A stretch of DNA of 64,000 nucleotides, from positions 62,001 to 126,000 of the forward strand of contig JANRIO010000049.1 of the NCBI GenBank assembly GCA_033764875.1, in the 5' to 3' direction. This stretch comes from AWTP1-13 sp033764875. Its GTDB lineage: Bacteria; Pseudomonadota; Alphaproteobacteria; Rhizobiales; Hyphomicrobiaceae. A model generated the notes under the pieces. It saw only the letters and a program-made list of their open reading frames with translations. It searched no databases and had not been told where the DNA came from. The stretch's first letter is position 1; every line of letters begins with the position of its first letter. The position numbers and the translations under genes were made by a program. This document shows, piece after piece, positions 32,773 to 41,286 of the stretch.

Positions 32773-34017
32773 TCACGGGCAGGCGAGGCTCTCGATCTCG
32801 TCGCGGATGTGGGCCGCCTCGACCGGCGAGCGGGCGAGCGCGATGGCCCGGTCGAAGGCGGCGCGCGCCTCGCTGAGCCGGCCGAGCTGCTTGAGGAACG
32901 CCCCGCGCGCGCCGTGGTAGTAGAAGTAGCCGCCCAGCGGCGCGGCCAGCGGCTCGACGATGGCGAGCGCCGCCTCGGGACCGTGCACCTTGGCCACGGC
33001 GACGGCGCGGTTCAGCGTCACGACGGGGGAGGGCTGCATGCGCTCGAGCGTGCCATAGAGCAGGCTGATCTCGTTCCAGTCGGTCGCCTCCGCGGAGGGC
33101 GCGGCGGCATGCAGCGCGGCGATCGCCGCCTGGATCTGATAGGGCCCGGGACGGCCGTGGCGCACCGCCTTGTCGATCAGGGCCTGGCCTTCGAGGAGCA
33201 GCCTGCGGTCCCAGAGCGCGCGGTCCTGGCGCTCGAGCAGGACGACCTGGCCGGCGGCGTCGAAACGGGCGGCGGCGCGTGCGTGCTGCAGCATGAGGAG
33301 GGCGGCCAGCGCCATCACCTCGGGCTCGACGGGAAACAGGCGCAGCAGGAGCCGGGCGAGCCTGATCGCCTCCTCGCACAGCACCGCCTTGGCACCCTGC
33401 GCGGCGACATCGCTGGTATAGCCCTCGTTGAAGACGAGATAGACCATGGCGAGCACGGCCGCGAGGCGCTCGCTGCGCTCGATGGCGCCCGGCGGCTCGA
33501 AGGGGACGCGCGCGGCGGCGACCTTGCGCTTGGCGCGCGTGATGCGCTGCTCCATGGCGTCCTCGGAGACGAGGAAGGCGCGCGCGATCTGGGCGACCGA
33601 CAGGCCGGAGACGACGCGGAGTGCCAGCGCGATCTGCTGCGTCTGCGGCAGGTCGCGATGGCAGCACACGAAGAGCAGGCGCAGGATGTCGTCGTGGTAG
33701 CCGGCCTCGTCGAGGTGCTGCACGAGGGCGGTCTCGCGGTCGGCCAGGTCCGAGATCTCCGCCTCCTCCGCCGGCAGGGGCGCGAGGCGGGACCGGCGCC
33801 TGAGGCCGTCGATGGCCACGTTGCGCCCGACCATGATGAGCCAGCCCGCGGCATCGCGCGGCGGGCCGTTGCCCGGCCACGTCCGCACGGCGCGCAGGCA
33901 GGCCTCCTGGAAGGCCTCCTCGGCGGTGTCGAGATCGCGGAACTGGCGCAGCAGCGCGGCCATGGCCTGGGGCCGCGCCGCCGCCAGAATATCGCCGATC
34001 CAGACCGGGTCGGTCAC
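32773..34017 (-). CDS. ECF sigma factor with C-terminal TPR-like extension (ECF42 type)
   Basis: Extracytoplasmic-function sigma factor of 414 residues, twice the usual ECF length. Region 2 (FQEACLRAVRTWPGN) and region 4 (SVAQIARAFLVSEDAMEQRITRAKRK) lie in the first 180 residues; the rest is a helical DUF6596/TPR-like domain with NEGYTSDVAAQGAK and WNEISLLYGTLERMQPSPVVTLNRAVA. This layout, together with a DGPF-motif partner directly upstream, is the signature of the ECF42 group, which lacks an anti-sigma factor and is thought to be controlled through its own extension. The start overlaps the partner gene by 4 bases. Confidence 0.9.
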   Translation of the reverse strand: MTDPVWIGDILAAARPQAMAALLRQFRDLDTAEEAFQEACLRAVRTWPGNGPPRDAAGWLIMVGRNVAIDGLRRRSRLAPLPAEEAEISDLADRETALVQHLDEAGYHDDILRLLFVCCHRDLPQTQQIALALRVVSGLSVAQIARAFLVSEDAMEQRITRAKRKVAAARVPFEPPGAIERSERLAAVLAMVYLVFNEGYTSDVAAQGAKAVLCEEAIRLARLLLRLFPVEPEVMALAALLMLQHARAAARFDAAGQVVLLERQDRALWDRRLLLEGQALIDKAVRHGRPGPYQIQAAIAALHAAAPSAEATDWNEISLLYGTLERMQPSPVVTLNRAVAVAKVHGPEAALAIVEPLAAPLGGYFYYHGARGAFLKQLGRLSEARAAFDRAIALARSPVEAAHIRDEIESLACP

Positions 34018-34385
34018 GCCGCGTCTCCCCCCGGGCGCAGCATGCCGACGGGACGGATCTCGTAGGCGCCGCCCGGATTGGCGGCGGCGAGATCCCTGGC
34101 GATGCCCAGCACCTCCTCCAGGTTGGCGCAGTCGACGACGTAGAAGCCGAGCAGCTGCTCCTTGGTCTCGGCGAAGGGGCCATCGACGATTAGCGGCGGC
34201 TCGCGGTCCTTCCGCAGGGTCGTGGCCGCCGTCGTCGGCAGGAGGCGCGCGACCGGGCCGAGCTTGCCTTGCCGCTCGAGCCTCTCCGTGACCGCGCCAA
34301 GCTTGGCCATCACCGCGTCGTCCTGCTCCTTGCTCCAGGCGCAGGTCACCTTCTCGTCGTGATAGCAGAGGATGGCGTACTTCAT
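34014..34385 (-). CDS. YCII-related DGPF-domain protein
   Basis: A 123-residue protein of the YciI superfamily with the DGPF motif (LIVDGPFAETKEQLLG) typical of partners of ECF42 sigma factors. The dimeric ferredoxin-like fold is expected; the conserved His/Asp suggest a small-molecule or catalytic site but no reaction is established. It is transcribed first, with a GAAGGAGA ribosome binding site, and the sigma gene begins in its last codons. Whether it is a target or a modulator of the sigma factor is not known. Confidence 0.9.
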   Translation of the reverse strand: MKYAILCYHDEKVTCAWSKEQDDAVMAKLGAVTERLERQGKLGPVARLLPTTAATTLRKDREPPLIVDGPFAETKEQLLGFYVVDCANLEEVLGIARDLAAANPGGAYEIRPVGMLRPGGDAA

Positions 34386-34544
34386 TCAGGTCTCCTTCGC
34401 TGGCTCAAGGACGGGGCCGCAGCCCGCATTCCGACAGCACCTGCCCGAATTTTCGCGCGCATGCGAGGCCATATTTAATTCTTGCGCCCGGTGTCGGCGC
34501 GCGCCAGGGTCCCGCGTCCTTGCGGGAGGGAAAGCCCAAGGCCG

Positions 34545-34814
34545 ATGCCAAAAATCGCGTTCACACCCAACATCCAGCGCCACGTGGCCTGCCCGCCCAT
34601 GACGGTTGCGGGCGCCACCGTGGCGGAGGTGCTTGCCGCAGCCTTCGCGGACAATCCGCGCGCCAGGGCTTATGTCCTCGATGACCAGGGGGCGCTGCGG
34701 CGGCACATGATCATCTTCGTCGACGGCGTCGCCATCAAGGACCGCACGCGCCTCAGCGACACGGTCGCTGCGGACGGGACGGTCTACGTGTTCCAATCGC
34801 TCTCAGGAGGTTGA
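34545..34814 (+). CDS. MoaD/ThiS-like ubiquitin-fold protein
   Basis: An 89-residue beta-grasp protein ending in Gly-Gly (QSLSGG), the C-terminus that MoaD and ThiS use for thiocarboxylate or adenylate formation. Core features: IFVDGVAIKD and TVAADGTVYVFQSLSGG. The start at 34545 begins at family similarity; upstream in-frame codons overlap the promoter region of the divergent YCII gene. Only 3 bases separate it from the BNR-repeat gene, so the two are one unit, and no moa or thi genes are near. It may act as a sulfur carrier or a protein tag for an unknown process rather than in molybdopterin synthesis. Confidence 0.85.
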   Translation: MPKIAFTPNIQRHVACPPMTVAGATVAEVLAAAFADNPRARAYVLDDQGALRRHMIIFVDGVAIKDRTRLSDTVAADGTVYVFQSLSGG

Positions 34815-34817
34815 GCC

Positions 34818-35915
34818 ATGCAGCTCCTCGTCGCCACGCGCAAGGGACTGTTCCGCTACGAGCGCCGGGGCCAGGGCGACTGGCGCGTCGCCGACACCGC
34901 CTTCCTCGGCGACAACGTCTCGATGGTGCTCGAGGATCCGCGCACGGGGACGACCTACGCGGCGCTCGATCACGGCCACTTCGGCGTAAAGCTGCACCGG
35001 CGCGAGGGGACGGCCTGGGAGGAGATCGCGGCGCCGGCCTATCCGCCCAAGCCCGAGGGGCTCGAGGAGAACGATATGTGGGGCCGGCCGCTGCCCTGGT
35101 CGACCGTCCGGGTGTGGGCCCTGGAGCCCGGCGGGGCGGACGAGCCCGGCACGCTGTGGTGCGGCACCATTCCCGGCGGGCTGTTCAAGTCGCGTGACGG
35201 CGGGGCTAGCTGGCAGATTGCGCGCGCGCTGTGGGAGCATCCCAAGCGCCGGCAGTGGATGGGAGGCGGGGCCGACCTGCCCGGGCTGCACTCCATCATC
35301 GTCGATCCACGCGACAGCCGGCAGGTGACGGTCGCCGTCTCCACCGGCGGCCTGTGGCACAGCGAGGACGGCGGCGAGAGCTGGAGCCAGCGCGGGGACG
35401 GCATGCGGGCCGAGCACGTGCCGCCGGAGCTGACGCACGACCCCATCGCCCAGGACGTGCACTGCCTGGCGCAGTGCCAGGCCGACCCGGAGCGGGTCTG
35501 GGTGCAGCACCACAACGGCATCTTCGTCTCATCGGACCGCGGCCGGCGCTTCCGGGAGATCACGGACGTGTGCCCGTCCGCCTTCGGGTTTGCGGTGGCG
35601 GCGCACCCGCGCGACCCCGACACCGCCTGGTTCGTGCCTGAGATCAAGGACGAGAAGCGCATCCCCGCCGACGGCCGCCTCGTCGTCACGCGCACCCAGG
35701 ACGGCGGCAAGACCTTCGAGACGCTCAGCGAGGGCCTGCCGCAGGAGCATGCCTACGACGTCGTCTACCGGCATGCGCTGGCGCTCGACGACACGGGCAA
35801 GGTGCTCGCCTTCGGCTCGACCACGGGCGGCCTGTGGGTGAGCGAGACGGCCGGCGAGAGCTGGACCTGCCTCACGCACACGCTGCCGCCGGTCTATTGC
35901 GTGCGCCTTTCCTGA
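34818..35915 (+). CDS. BNR/Asp-box beta-propeller protein
   Basis: A 365-residue protein made of sialidase-type BNR repeats; Asp-box-like motifs are visible as SRDGGASW, SEDGGESW, SSDRGRRF, TQDGGKTF and SETAGESW. It has no signal peptide, so it should be cytoplasmic, unlike true sialidases. The perfect AGGAGG ribosome binding site lies within the end of the MoaD/ThiS-like gene. Annotated homologues are usually called exo-alpha-sialidase or VPS10-like, but the sialidase Arg triad is not evident. Function unknown; pairing with the ubiquitin-fold protein is the best clue. Confidence 0.85.
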   Translation: MQLLVATRKGLFRYERRGQGDWRVADTAFLGDNVSMVLEDPRTGTTYAALDHGHFGVKLHRREGTAWEEIAAPAYPPKPEGLEENDMWGRPLPWSTVRVWALEPGGADEPGTLWCGTIPGGLFKSRDGGASWQIARALWEHPKRRQWMGGGADLPGLHSIIVDPRDSRQVTVAVSTGGLWHSEDGGESWSQRGDGMRAEHVPPELTHDPIAQDVHCLAQCQADPERVWVQHHNGIFVSSDRGRRFREITDVCPSAFGFAVAAHPRDPDTAWFVPEIKDEKRIPADGRLVVTRTQDGGKTFETLSEGLPQEHAYDVVYRHALALDDTGKVLAFGSTTGGLWVSETAGESWTCLTHTLPPVYCVRLS

Positions 35916-35968
35916 GCGAGCCGCAGGCGTCGTCCCACGGCTCGCCCGGCTGAATTCTCGGCATCGTC

Positions 35969-36110
35969 GCGATCCACTGCAGGCTTGCGTGGATGCCCGC
36001 CTGCGCGGGCATGACGGGAGTTGTGGCGAGCCCGCTCGATGCAGCCACCACCGTCACCCCCGCGAAGGCGGGGGTCCACGCCAGCTCGAGATCCAGCCGC
36101 AGCCGTCGCG
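35969..36110 (+). repeat. REP-like intergenic repeat, copy 1
   Basis: About 140 bases shared with copies at 37454-37575 and 50489-50629. It contains a hairpin with 8-bp arms (35993-36012) and a second hairpin near 36056-36075. Bases 36007-36036 are identical in all three copies. It fills most of the 346-base gap between the BNR gene and the methyltransferase gene; nothing else was found in that gap. Confidence 0.8.
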
Positions 36111-36261
36111 CCTTCGGCTCAGGCAGCTCCGGCGGCCCAGGCGGAGACGTCCGTCTGCCAGCCCTGCGCGAGGCGGTGGTCGGGACGTCGCGGGCGCCCG
36201 CCCGCCGCCTGCGGGGCAGAAAGTGCTCGAAGCGCCCGCGGTTTCCCGATAAGGAGGCGCC

Positions 36262-37377
36262 ATGACGACGGCAGCCGACCTCGAGATCTTCCTCGCCACC
36301 TTCCCCGGTCTCGAGGCGGTGCTTCTCGACGAGGTGAAGGAGCTTGGCTTCGCGTCGGCGCGGGCAGTGGCCGGCGGCGTCACCGTCAAGGGCGGCTGGC
36401 CGGAGGTGTGGCGCGCCAACCTGGAGGTGCGCGGGGCGGGCCGCGTGAGCGTCGGCATCGGCACGTTCCGGGCCTCGCACCTGTCCGAGCTCGACAAGCG
36501 GGCGCGGCGCTTTGCCTGGGGCGAGGTGCTGAGGCGCGAGACGCCGGTGCGCGTCGAGGCGAGCTGCAAGGGCTCGCGCATCTATCACTCGGGCGCGGCC
36601 CAGCAACGCATCGAGCGGGCGATCGCGGAGGAGCTCGGCGCGCCGATTGCGCGGGAGGCGGAGGTGTGCATCCGCGCCCGCATCGAGAACGACCTGTGTA
36701 TCCTCGGCGTCGACACCTCGGGCGAGCTGTTGCACAAGCGCGGCCACAAGACCGCCGTCGCCAAGGCGCCGATGCGCGAGACCATGGCGGCGCTGCTGCT
36801 GCGGCAGGCGGGCTTCAGCGGACAGGAGCCGGTGCTCGACCCCGTGTGCGGGTCCGGCACCTTCGTGATCGAGGCGGCGGAGATGGCGGCGGGGCTGCCG
36901 CCGGGGCGCGCGCGCGTCTTCGCCTTCGAGAGCCTCGCGACCTTCGACCGCGACGCGTGGGAGGCGATGCGGGCCGCGCACCGCCCCCGCGTGCCGGCCT
37001 GCGGCCACCTGGGCAGCGACCGCGATGCCGGGGCCATCGCCATGAGCCGGGCCAACGCCGAGCGCGCCGGTGTCGCGGCCTTCACGACGTTCGTGCAGCA
37101 GCCGGTGAGCGCGGTGATGCCGCCTGAGGGACCGCCCGGGCTCGTCATCGCCAACCCGCCCTACGGCGCCCGCCTCGGCGACAAGTCCCGGCTCGCAGGC
37201 CTCTATCGCGCCTTCGGCGCCACGCTGAAAGGCCGCTTCTCAGGCTGGCGCGTGGCGCTGGTGACGGCGGACGCGAGCCTCGCGCACGCCACGGGCCTCG
37301 CCTTCGCGCCGCCCGGCCCGCCCATCGCCCACGGCGGCCTACGGGTGAAGCTGTTCCTCGCCCCGGCGCTGCCCTGA
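36262..37377 (+). CDS. THUMP-domain class I SAM-dependent RNA methyltransferase (RlmL/YpsC type)
   Basis: A 371-residue methyltransferase with an N-terminal THUMP-like RNA-binding region (FLATFPGLEAVLLDEVKELGF) and a Rossmann domain with SAM motif DPVCGSGTFVIEAAEM near residue 195 and catalytic NPPYGARLG near 297. The NPPY motif indicates methylation of an exocyclic amine; homologues act on guanosine in 23S rRNA. It is shorter than E. coli RlmKL and lacks the RlmK half. It has a strong AAGGAGG ribosome binding site and is flanked by repeat-rich gaps on both sides. Confidence 0.88.
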   Translation: MTTAADLEIFLATFPGLEAVLLDEVKELGFASARAVAGGVTVKGGWPEVWRANLEVRGAGRVSVGIGTFRASHLSELDKRARRFAWGEVLRRETPVRVEASCKGSRIYHSGAAQQRIERAIAEELGAPIAREAEVCIRARIENDLCILGVDTSGELLHKRGHKTAVAKAPMRETMAALLLRQAGFSGQEPVLDPVCGSGTFVIEAAEMAAGLPPGRARVFAFESLATFDRDAWEAMRAAHRPRVPACGHLGSDRDAGAIAMSRANAERAGVAAFTTFVQQPVSAVMPPEGPPGLVIANPPYGARLGDKSRLAGLYRAFGATLKGRFSGWRVALVTADASLAHATGLAFAPPGPPIAHGGLRVKLFLAPALP

Positions 37378-37453
37378 CGCGATGCCGGCCCGATCGCAGT
37401 CATCCTCGGGCTTGTCCCACGGCCGTCCGGCTGAGCTCTTCGAAGCGTCGCGG

Positions 37454-37575
37454 CACGCTGCAGGCGTGCGGGCATGACGGGAGTTGTGGCGAGCCCGCTT
37501 GCCACACCACCGACGTCACCCCCGCGCAGGCGGGGGTCCACGCCAGTCCGAGAGCCAGCCGCAACAGCCGCGCTC
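37454..37575 (+). repeat. REP-like intergenic repeat, copy 2
   Basis: Second copy of the 35969-36110 repeat; the fully conserved block is 37470-37499 and the CCCCCGC/GCGGGGG hairpin lies near 37519-37537. The first hairpin is truncated here. With the element at 37707-37736 it occupies the 494-base gap between the methyltransferase and glutathione transferase genes, in which no gene was seen. Confidence 0.8.
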
Positions 37576-37706
37576 ACTCCGCCCGTGCTCCGTCCGTCCT
37601 TCACCGCCGTGGCGCGTGCCGTCTCAACGGCGGCCATATTCAACCGGACATGTGTGGGCTTGTCCCGAGGATCCAGCCCTCCGCGATCGCCGCAGCAAGC
37701 GGTCGG

Positions 37707-37736
37707 GTGGATGGTCGGGGCAAGCCCGACCATGAC
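37707..37736 (+). repeat. Second repeat family, 9-bp hairpin
   Basis: A 30-base element with arms ATGGTCGGG and CCCGACCAT around 5 bases. An inverted copy with two mismatches lies at 50412-50441. Both sit near copies of the larger REP-like repeat. Confidence 0.75.
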
Positions 37737-37871
37737 ACCCTCGGGCGCAAAGGCGAGGCACGCGACGCTCGTGCGCATTCCGTTCTCTCGGAATCGGATG
37801 CGCGCTCTGTGCACTTGATCGTGCGGGCACCTGCACGCGGCACCCGCTGACGCGCAAAAACGCGATCGGCG

Positions 37872-38486
37872 CTAGAACATGGGCGTGGCGGCGAACGCCG
37901 GAGTGGCCTCGGCCCAGGCAGAAAAGGCGCGCAAACGCGGGCCGGCCAGCGCGGCCGCCCGCTCCGGCAGCAACGCCGCGATGAACCCCCACGCCACGGC
38001 CACGGTGATGCAGGCCTCGCTCGCGCGCGGGGCAAACAGCCAGGCGTCTGTGGCCGGAAGCTCAGCCTCGAGCAGCGCGCAGGCCTGCGCAAGCTGTCCC
38101 TCCACGCGCTCGATCCACGGCGCATGGCGCCGCTCCTCGGGACGCAGGTCGCGCTCGTAGACGAGCGAGACGGACTTCTCGCAGGCGGCGAGCGCGAGGC
38201 CCATCAGGCGCTGATGCCGGACAAAGTCGGCGAGCGCCTGCGGCGGCAGGCGCTGCGCCGCGGGCACAAGCCGCGCCGCGTAGTCGAGGATCAGCTGCGA
38301 ATCCATCAGCACCACGCCCTCGTCCGTGACCAGCGTCGGCGCCTTCACGACAGGATTGATGGCCGCGAACGCGTCGTAGCCGCGAAACACCGAGATGGAC
38401 GCGTGCTCGAAGGGCAACTGCATGCTTCGCAGCGCGATCGCCACGCGGCGCACATAGGGCGAATCCAACATCCCGATCAGCTGCAT
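37872..38486 (-). CDS. Glutathione S-transferase family protein
   Basis: A 204-residue GST. N-terminal thioredoxin-like half with MQLIGMLDSPYVRRVAIAL, the cis-Pro and substrate-side NPVVKAPTLVTDEG and MDSQLILDY; all-helical C-terminal half with ITVAVAWGFIAAL. The Ser in the SPYVRR motif is the likely glutathione-activating residue. The start at 38486 gives family length. Divergent from an Lrp-type regulator 131 bases away, which may control it. Confidence 0.85.
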   Translation of the reverse strand: MQLIGMLDSPYVRRVAIALRSMQLPFEHASISVFRGYDAFAAINPVVKAPTLVTDEGVVLMDSQLILDYAARLVPAAQRLPPQALADFVRHQRLMGLALAACEKSVSLVYERDLRPEERRHAPWIERVEGQLAQACALLEAELPATDAWLFAPRASEACITVAVAWGFIAALLPERAAALAGPRLRAFSAWAEATPAFAATPMF

Positions 38487-38617
38487 GTCGTGGCTCCATC
38501 CTGCTTGCACGTGGCGGACGCATGCGCCGATAGTAGCGGCGGGGCGGCGCGCCCGACATGGGAAGTCATCGGCGCCGGCGCATCCCAGGCGATGACTTCA
38601 AGGTGAGACCGACCCCC

Positions 38618-39109
38618 ATGCCGCACACTGCACGCCTCGATGCCAAGGACCTCGCCATCCTCGAGGCCCTGCAGGCGGACGGCCGCCAGCCGCTGTCCGC
38701 GCTGGGCCGACGCATCGGGTTGTCGCAGCCCGCCATCTCGGAGCGGGTCAAGCGCCTGGAGGAGCAGGGCATCATCACGGGCTACGCGGCCAAGCTGAGC
38801 CTGCCCGCGCTCGGCCTCAACATGATGGCGATCCTCCGGCTGAGGACGGAGCACGCCAGCATCAAGGCGTGCCTCAAGCGCTTCGCGGAGCTGCCCAACA
38901 TCGTCGAGGTGCATCGCGTGACGGGCGAAGACTGCTTCGTGCTGAAGGCCATCGTGCCGGCGCCGGAGGATCTTGCCAGCATCGTCGATGCCATCGGCGC
39001 GTTCGGCGCGGTGACGACGTCGCTGGTGCTCAAGAGCGAGCCGGCGAAGCCCGTCAGCCCGGCGCTGATGACGCGGGCGCGCAAGGCTGCGGACCTGCGG
39101 CGCCTGTGA
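38618..39109 (+). CDS. Lrp/AsnC family transcriptional regulator
   Basis: A 163-residue regulator with an N-terminal HTH (LDAKDLAILEALQADGRQPLSALGRRIGLSQPAISERVKRLEEQGIITGY, given here only as its position, residues 7-56) and a C-terminal RAM/AsnC effector domain containing VHRVTGEDCFVLKAIV. Members bind amino acids and form octamers. The ATG at 38618 begins at family similarity. Divergent from the GST gene and convergent with ccr, so the GST gene is the likeliest neighbouring target besides its own promoter. Confidence 0.88.
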   Translation: MPHTARLDAKDLAILEALQADGRQPLSALGRRIGLSQPAISERVKRLEEQGIITGYAAKLSLPALGLNMMAILRLRTEHASIKACLKRFAELPNIVEVHRVTGEDCFVLKAIVPAPEDLASIVDAIGAFGAVTTSLVLKSEPAKPVSPALMTRARKAADLRRL

Positions 39110-39185
39110 GCACAAGAGAAGGGGCGCCGCTCGGCACCCCTTTGCTCGCTCGTGACGTCCCGAGTGCGGGCGATGCCCCCGCGTT

Positions 39186-40571
39186 CTACCTGGCGCGCTG
39201 GGCGCTGATCTCGCGTGCGTCCTCGATGGTGCGCAGCCCGGTGGTCGGGGCGGAGACGAGAACGGCCATGTTGCCGGGCTTGTGCTCGTTGCGGCGCATG
39301 CGCATGTGGGCCTTGGGGATCTGCGCCCAGGGGAACACCTCCGACATGCACGGGTCGATGCGCCGCTCGACGACGAGCTTGTTGGCCTGCGCCGCCTGCA
39401 GCAGGTTGGCGAAGTGCGAGCCCTGCACGCGCTTCTGGTGCATCCAGAGATAACGCGCGTCCATGGTCAGGTTGTAGCCGGTGGTGCCGGCGCAGATGAC
39501 CACCATGCCGCCGCGCTTCACGACGAGCACCGACACCGGGAAGGTCGAGGCGCCGGGGTGCTCGAACACGAAGTCGACGTTGTTGCCCTTGCCCGTGATC
39601 TCCCAGATGGCGCCGCCGAACTTGCGCGCCTCCTTGAGCCAGGTGTCGTACTCGGGCGTGCCGACCGCCGGCATCTCGCCCCAGCAGTTGAACTTCTTGC
39701 GGTTGATGACGCCGCGGGCGCCGAGCTGCATGACGAAATCGCGCTTGTCGTCCTCCGAGACGACGCCGATGCCGTTGGCGCCGGAGGTGGCGATGAGCTG
39801 CATGGCCATGGAGCCCAGCCCCCCCGAGGCGCCCCAGACGAGCACGTTGTGGCCCGGCCGCAGCACGTGCGGGCGGTGGCCGACCAGCATGCGGTAGGCG
39901 GTCGCGAGCACGAGCACGTAGGAGGCGCTCTCCTCCCAGGTGAGGTGCTTGGGCCGCTCGAGGAGCTGGCGGTCCTGCACGCGGCAGAACTGGGCGAAGG
40001 AGCCGTCCGGCGTCTCGTAGCCCCAGATGCGCTGGGAGGGCGAGAACATCGGATCGCCGCCGTTGCACTCCTCGTCGTCGCCGTCGTCCTGGTTGCAGTG
40101 GATGACGACCTCGTCGCCAACCTTCCAGCGCTTCACCTTCGAGCCGACGGCCCAGACGATGCCGGAGGCATCGGAGCCCGCGATGTGAAAGGGATGCTTG
40201 TGCACGTGCTTGATCGGCGAGATCGGGATGCCGAGCGAGGCCCAGACGCCGTTGTAGTTGACGCCCGCGGCCATCACGAGGACGAGCACGTCGTGACTGT
40301 CGAGCTCCCAGGTGGGCACCACCTCGACCTGCATGGCGGTGTCGGGCTCGCCGTGGCGCTCGGCGCGGATGGCCCAGGCGTACATGGTCTTCGGCACATG
40401 GCCCAGCGGCGGAATCTCGCCCACCTCGTAGAGGTCCTTCTTGGCGAGGCCAGGCGCGAGCGCAGGCGCGGCAACGTCGGCGGCGGGCTCCACAAGCTTC
40501 ACCGGCTTGGCAGCCTTGGCAGCGGCAGTTGAGGCTGCGGAATTGGCGGTGGCCTTCGCGCGCGACGCCAT
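39186..40571 (-). CDS. ccr: Crotonyl-CoA carboxylase/reductase
   Basis: Key enzyme of the ethylmalonyl-CoA pathway: NADPH-dependent reductive carboxylation of crotonyl-CoA to ethylmalonyl-CoA. The 461-residue protein is a medium-chain reductase with the Ccr-specific features VMAAGVNYNGVWASLG, CNQDDGDDEECNGGDPMF, the nucleotide motif VWGASGGLGSMAMQL and HPGASTFPVSVLV. The start at 40571 has GGGAGA upstream and an Ala/Lys-rich tail typical of alphaproteobacterial Ccr. The pathway turns acetyl-CoA into glyoxylate and C4 acids, replacing the glyoxylate shunt in serine-cycle methylotrophs and others. The gene is divergent from a small membrane-protein gene and ecm. Confidence 0.95.
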   Translation of the reverse strand: MASRAKATANSAASTAAAKAAKPVKLVEPAADVAAPALAPGLAKKDLYEVGEIPPLGHVPKTMYAWAIRAERHGEPDTAMQVEVVPTWELDSHDVLVLVMAAGVNYNGVWASLGIPISPIKHVHKHPFHIAGSDASGIVWAVGSKVKRWKVGDEVVIHCNQDDGDDEECNGGDPMFSPSQRIWGYETPDGSFAQFCRVQDRQLLERPKHLTWEESASYVLVLATAYRMLVGHRPHVLRPGHNVLVWGASGGLGSMAMQLIATSGANGIGVVSEDDKRDFVMQLGARGVINRKKFNCWGEMPAVGTPEYDTWLKEARKFGGAIWEITGKGNNVDFVFEHPGASTFPVSVLVVKRGGMVVICAGTTGYNLTMDARYLWMHQKRVQGSHFANLLQAAQANKLVVERRIDPCMSEVFPWAQIPKAHMRMRRNEHKPGNMAVLVSAPTTGLRTIEDAREISAQRAR

Positions 40572-40795
40572 CTTTTGTCTCCCTAACGTGCGAGATTTGG
40601 GGCTTGCTGCACCGGCAACGGTGCGCGCGCCCATATGTTGCAGTGCCGAAGGTCGAACAGTTTTCGCAACCACACAAGCAGTTTTTCGTCGAAGGCCGGG
40701 GCGTTGGGAAAGCCTTAAGGGCTCCCGTGCTAGGGGTGTCGGGTTGGCACGCCCCCGGCACCGCGGCGGCGGTCGCGCGTCCCAGGGATGTCGGC

Positions 40796-41176
40796 ATGCA
40801 GCTCGCGAGCGAGACCCTCAATCTCACCCCTGGCACAATCCATTTGATTTCAATCATTTGTGCGCTATCGCTAGTGGCGCTCATGGCCGTGCTGCCGAAC
40901 CTCCTGGTCGGCGTCCTGCTGTACCCGGTCTCGCTGGCGACGGCGCTGCCCCTGATGGCCGTCCTTAACGACCTGCACCTGATCCCGCTGAAGCCGTTCG
41001 CGGCCTGGCTGCTGCTCTCGATCCTGTCGGCGGCGGCCGGCGTCGGCGCGGCGCTGCTGACCCTGGTCGCCGGCAACCGGCTGGCCGGCATGGGCGTCGC
41101 CTGGCGCGTGCGCGCGCTGTCGCCGCCCGTCAGCATCCGCCACGTCAGCGTGCATGGCCGGGGCGAGCGCGACTGA
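40796..41176 (+). CDS. Small membrane protein between ccr and ecm
   Basis: A 126-residue protein with two or three strongly hydrophobic segments (about 11-30, 34-55 and 66-93). No family recognised. The ATG at 40796 precedes the hydrophobic part; frames upstream run through the ccr promoter region and are not supported. It sits in the gap between the two ethylmalonyl-CoA pathway genes and may be unrelated to the pathway. Coding is supported by a stop placed in frame after a charged tail and by GC-rich third positions, but confidence is moderate. Confidence 0.6.
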   Translation: MQLASETLNLTPGTIHLISIICALSLVALMAVLPNLLVGVLLYPVSLATALPLMAVLNDLHLIPLKPFAAWLLLSILSAAAGVGAALLTLVAGNRLAGMGVAWRVRALSPPVSIRHVSVHGRGERD

Positions 41177-41286
41177 CCGGTCGGGCGAGGCTCCGAATCC
41201 AGCCCACGCACGTGCAAAACACTTTTCCATCCGGCTCCGTCATGACCTAATGTGACGTTCGCGATTGCGAAAGGAGCGGGATTGCC

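Noticed and set aside
35916..37871. CRISPR-like repeated structure
   Set aside because: Repeats are few, irregularly spaced and hairpin-bearing with no uniform spacers; they are REP-like elements and no cas genes are present.
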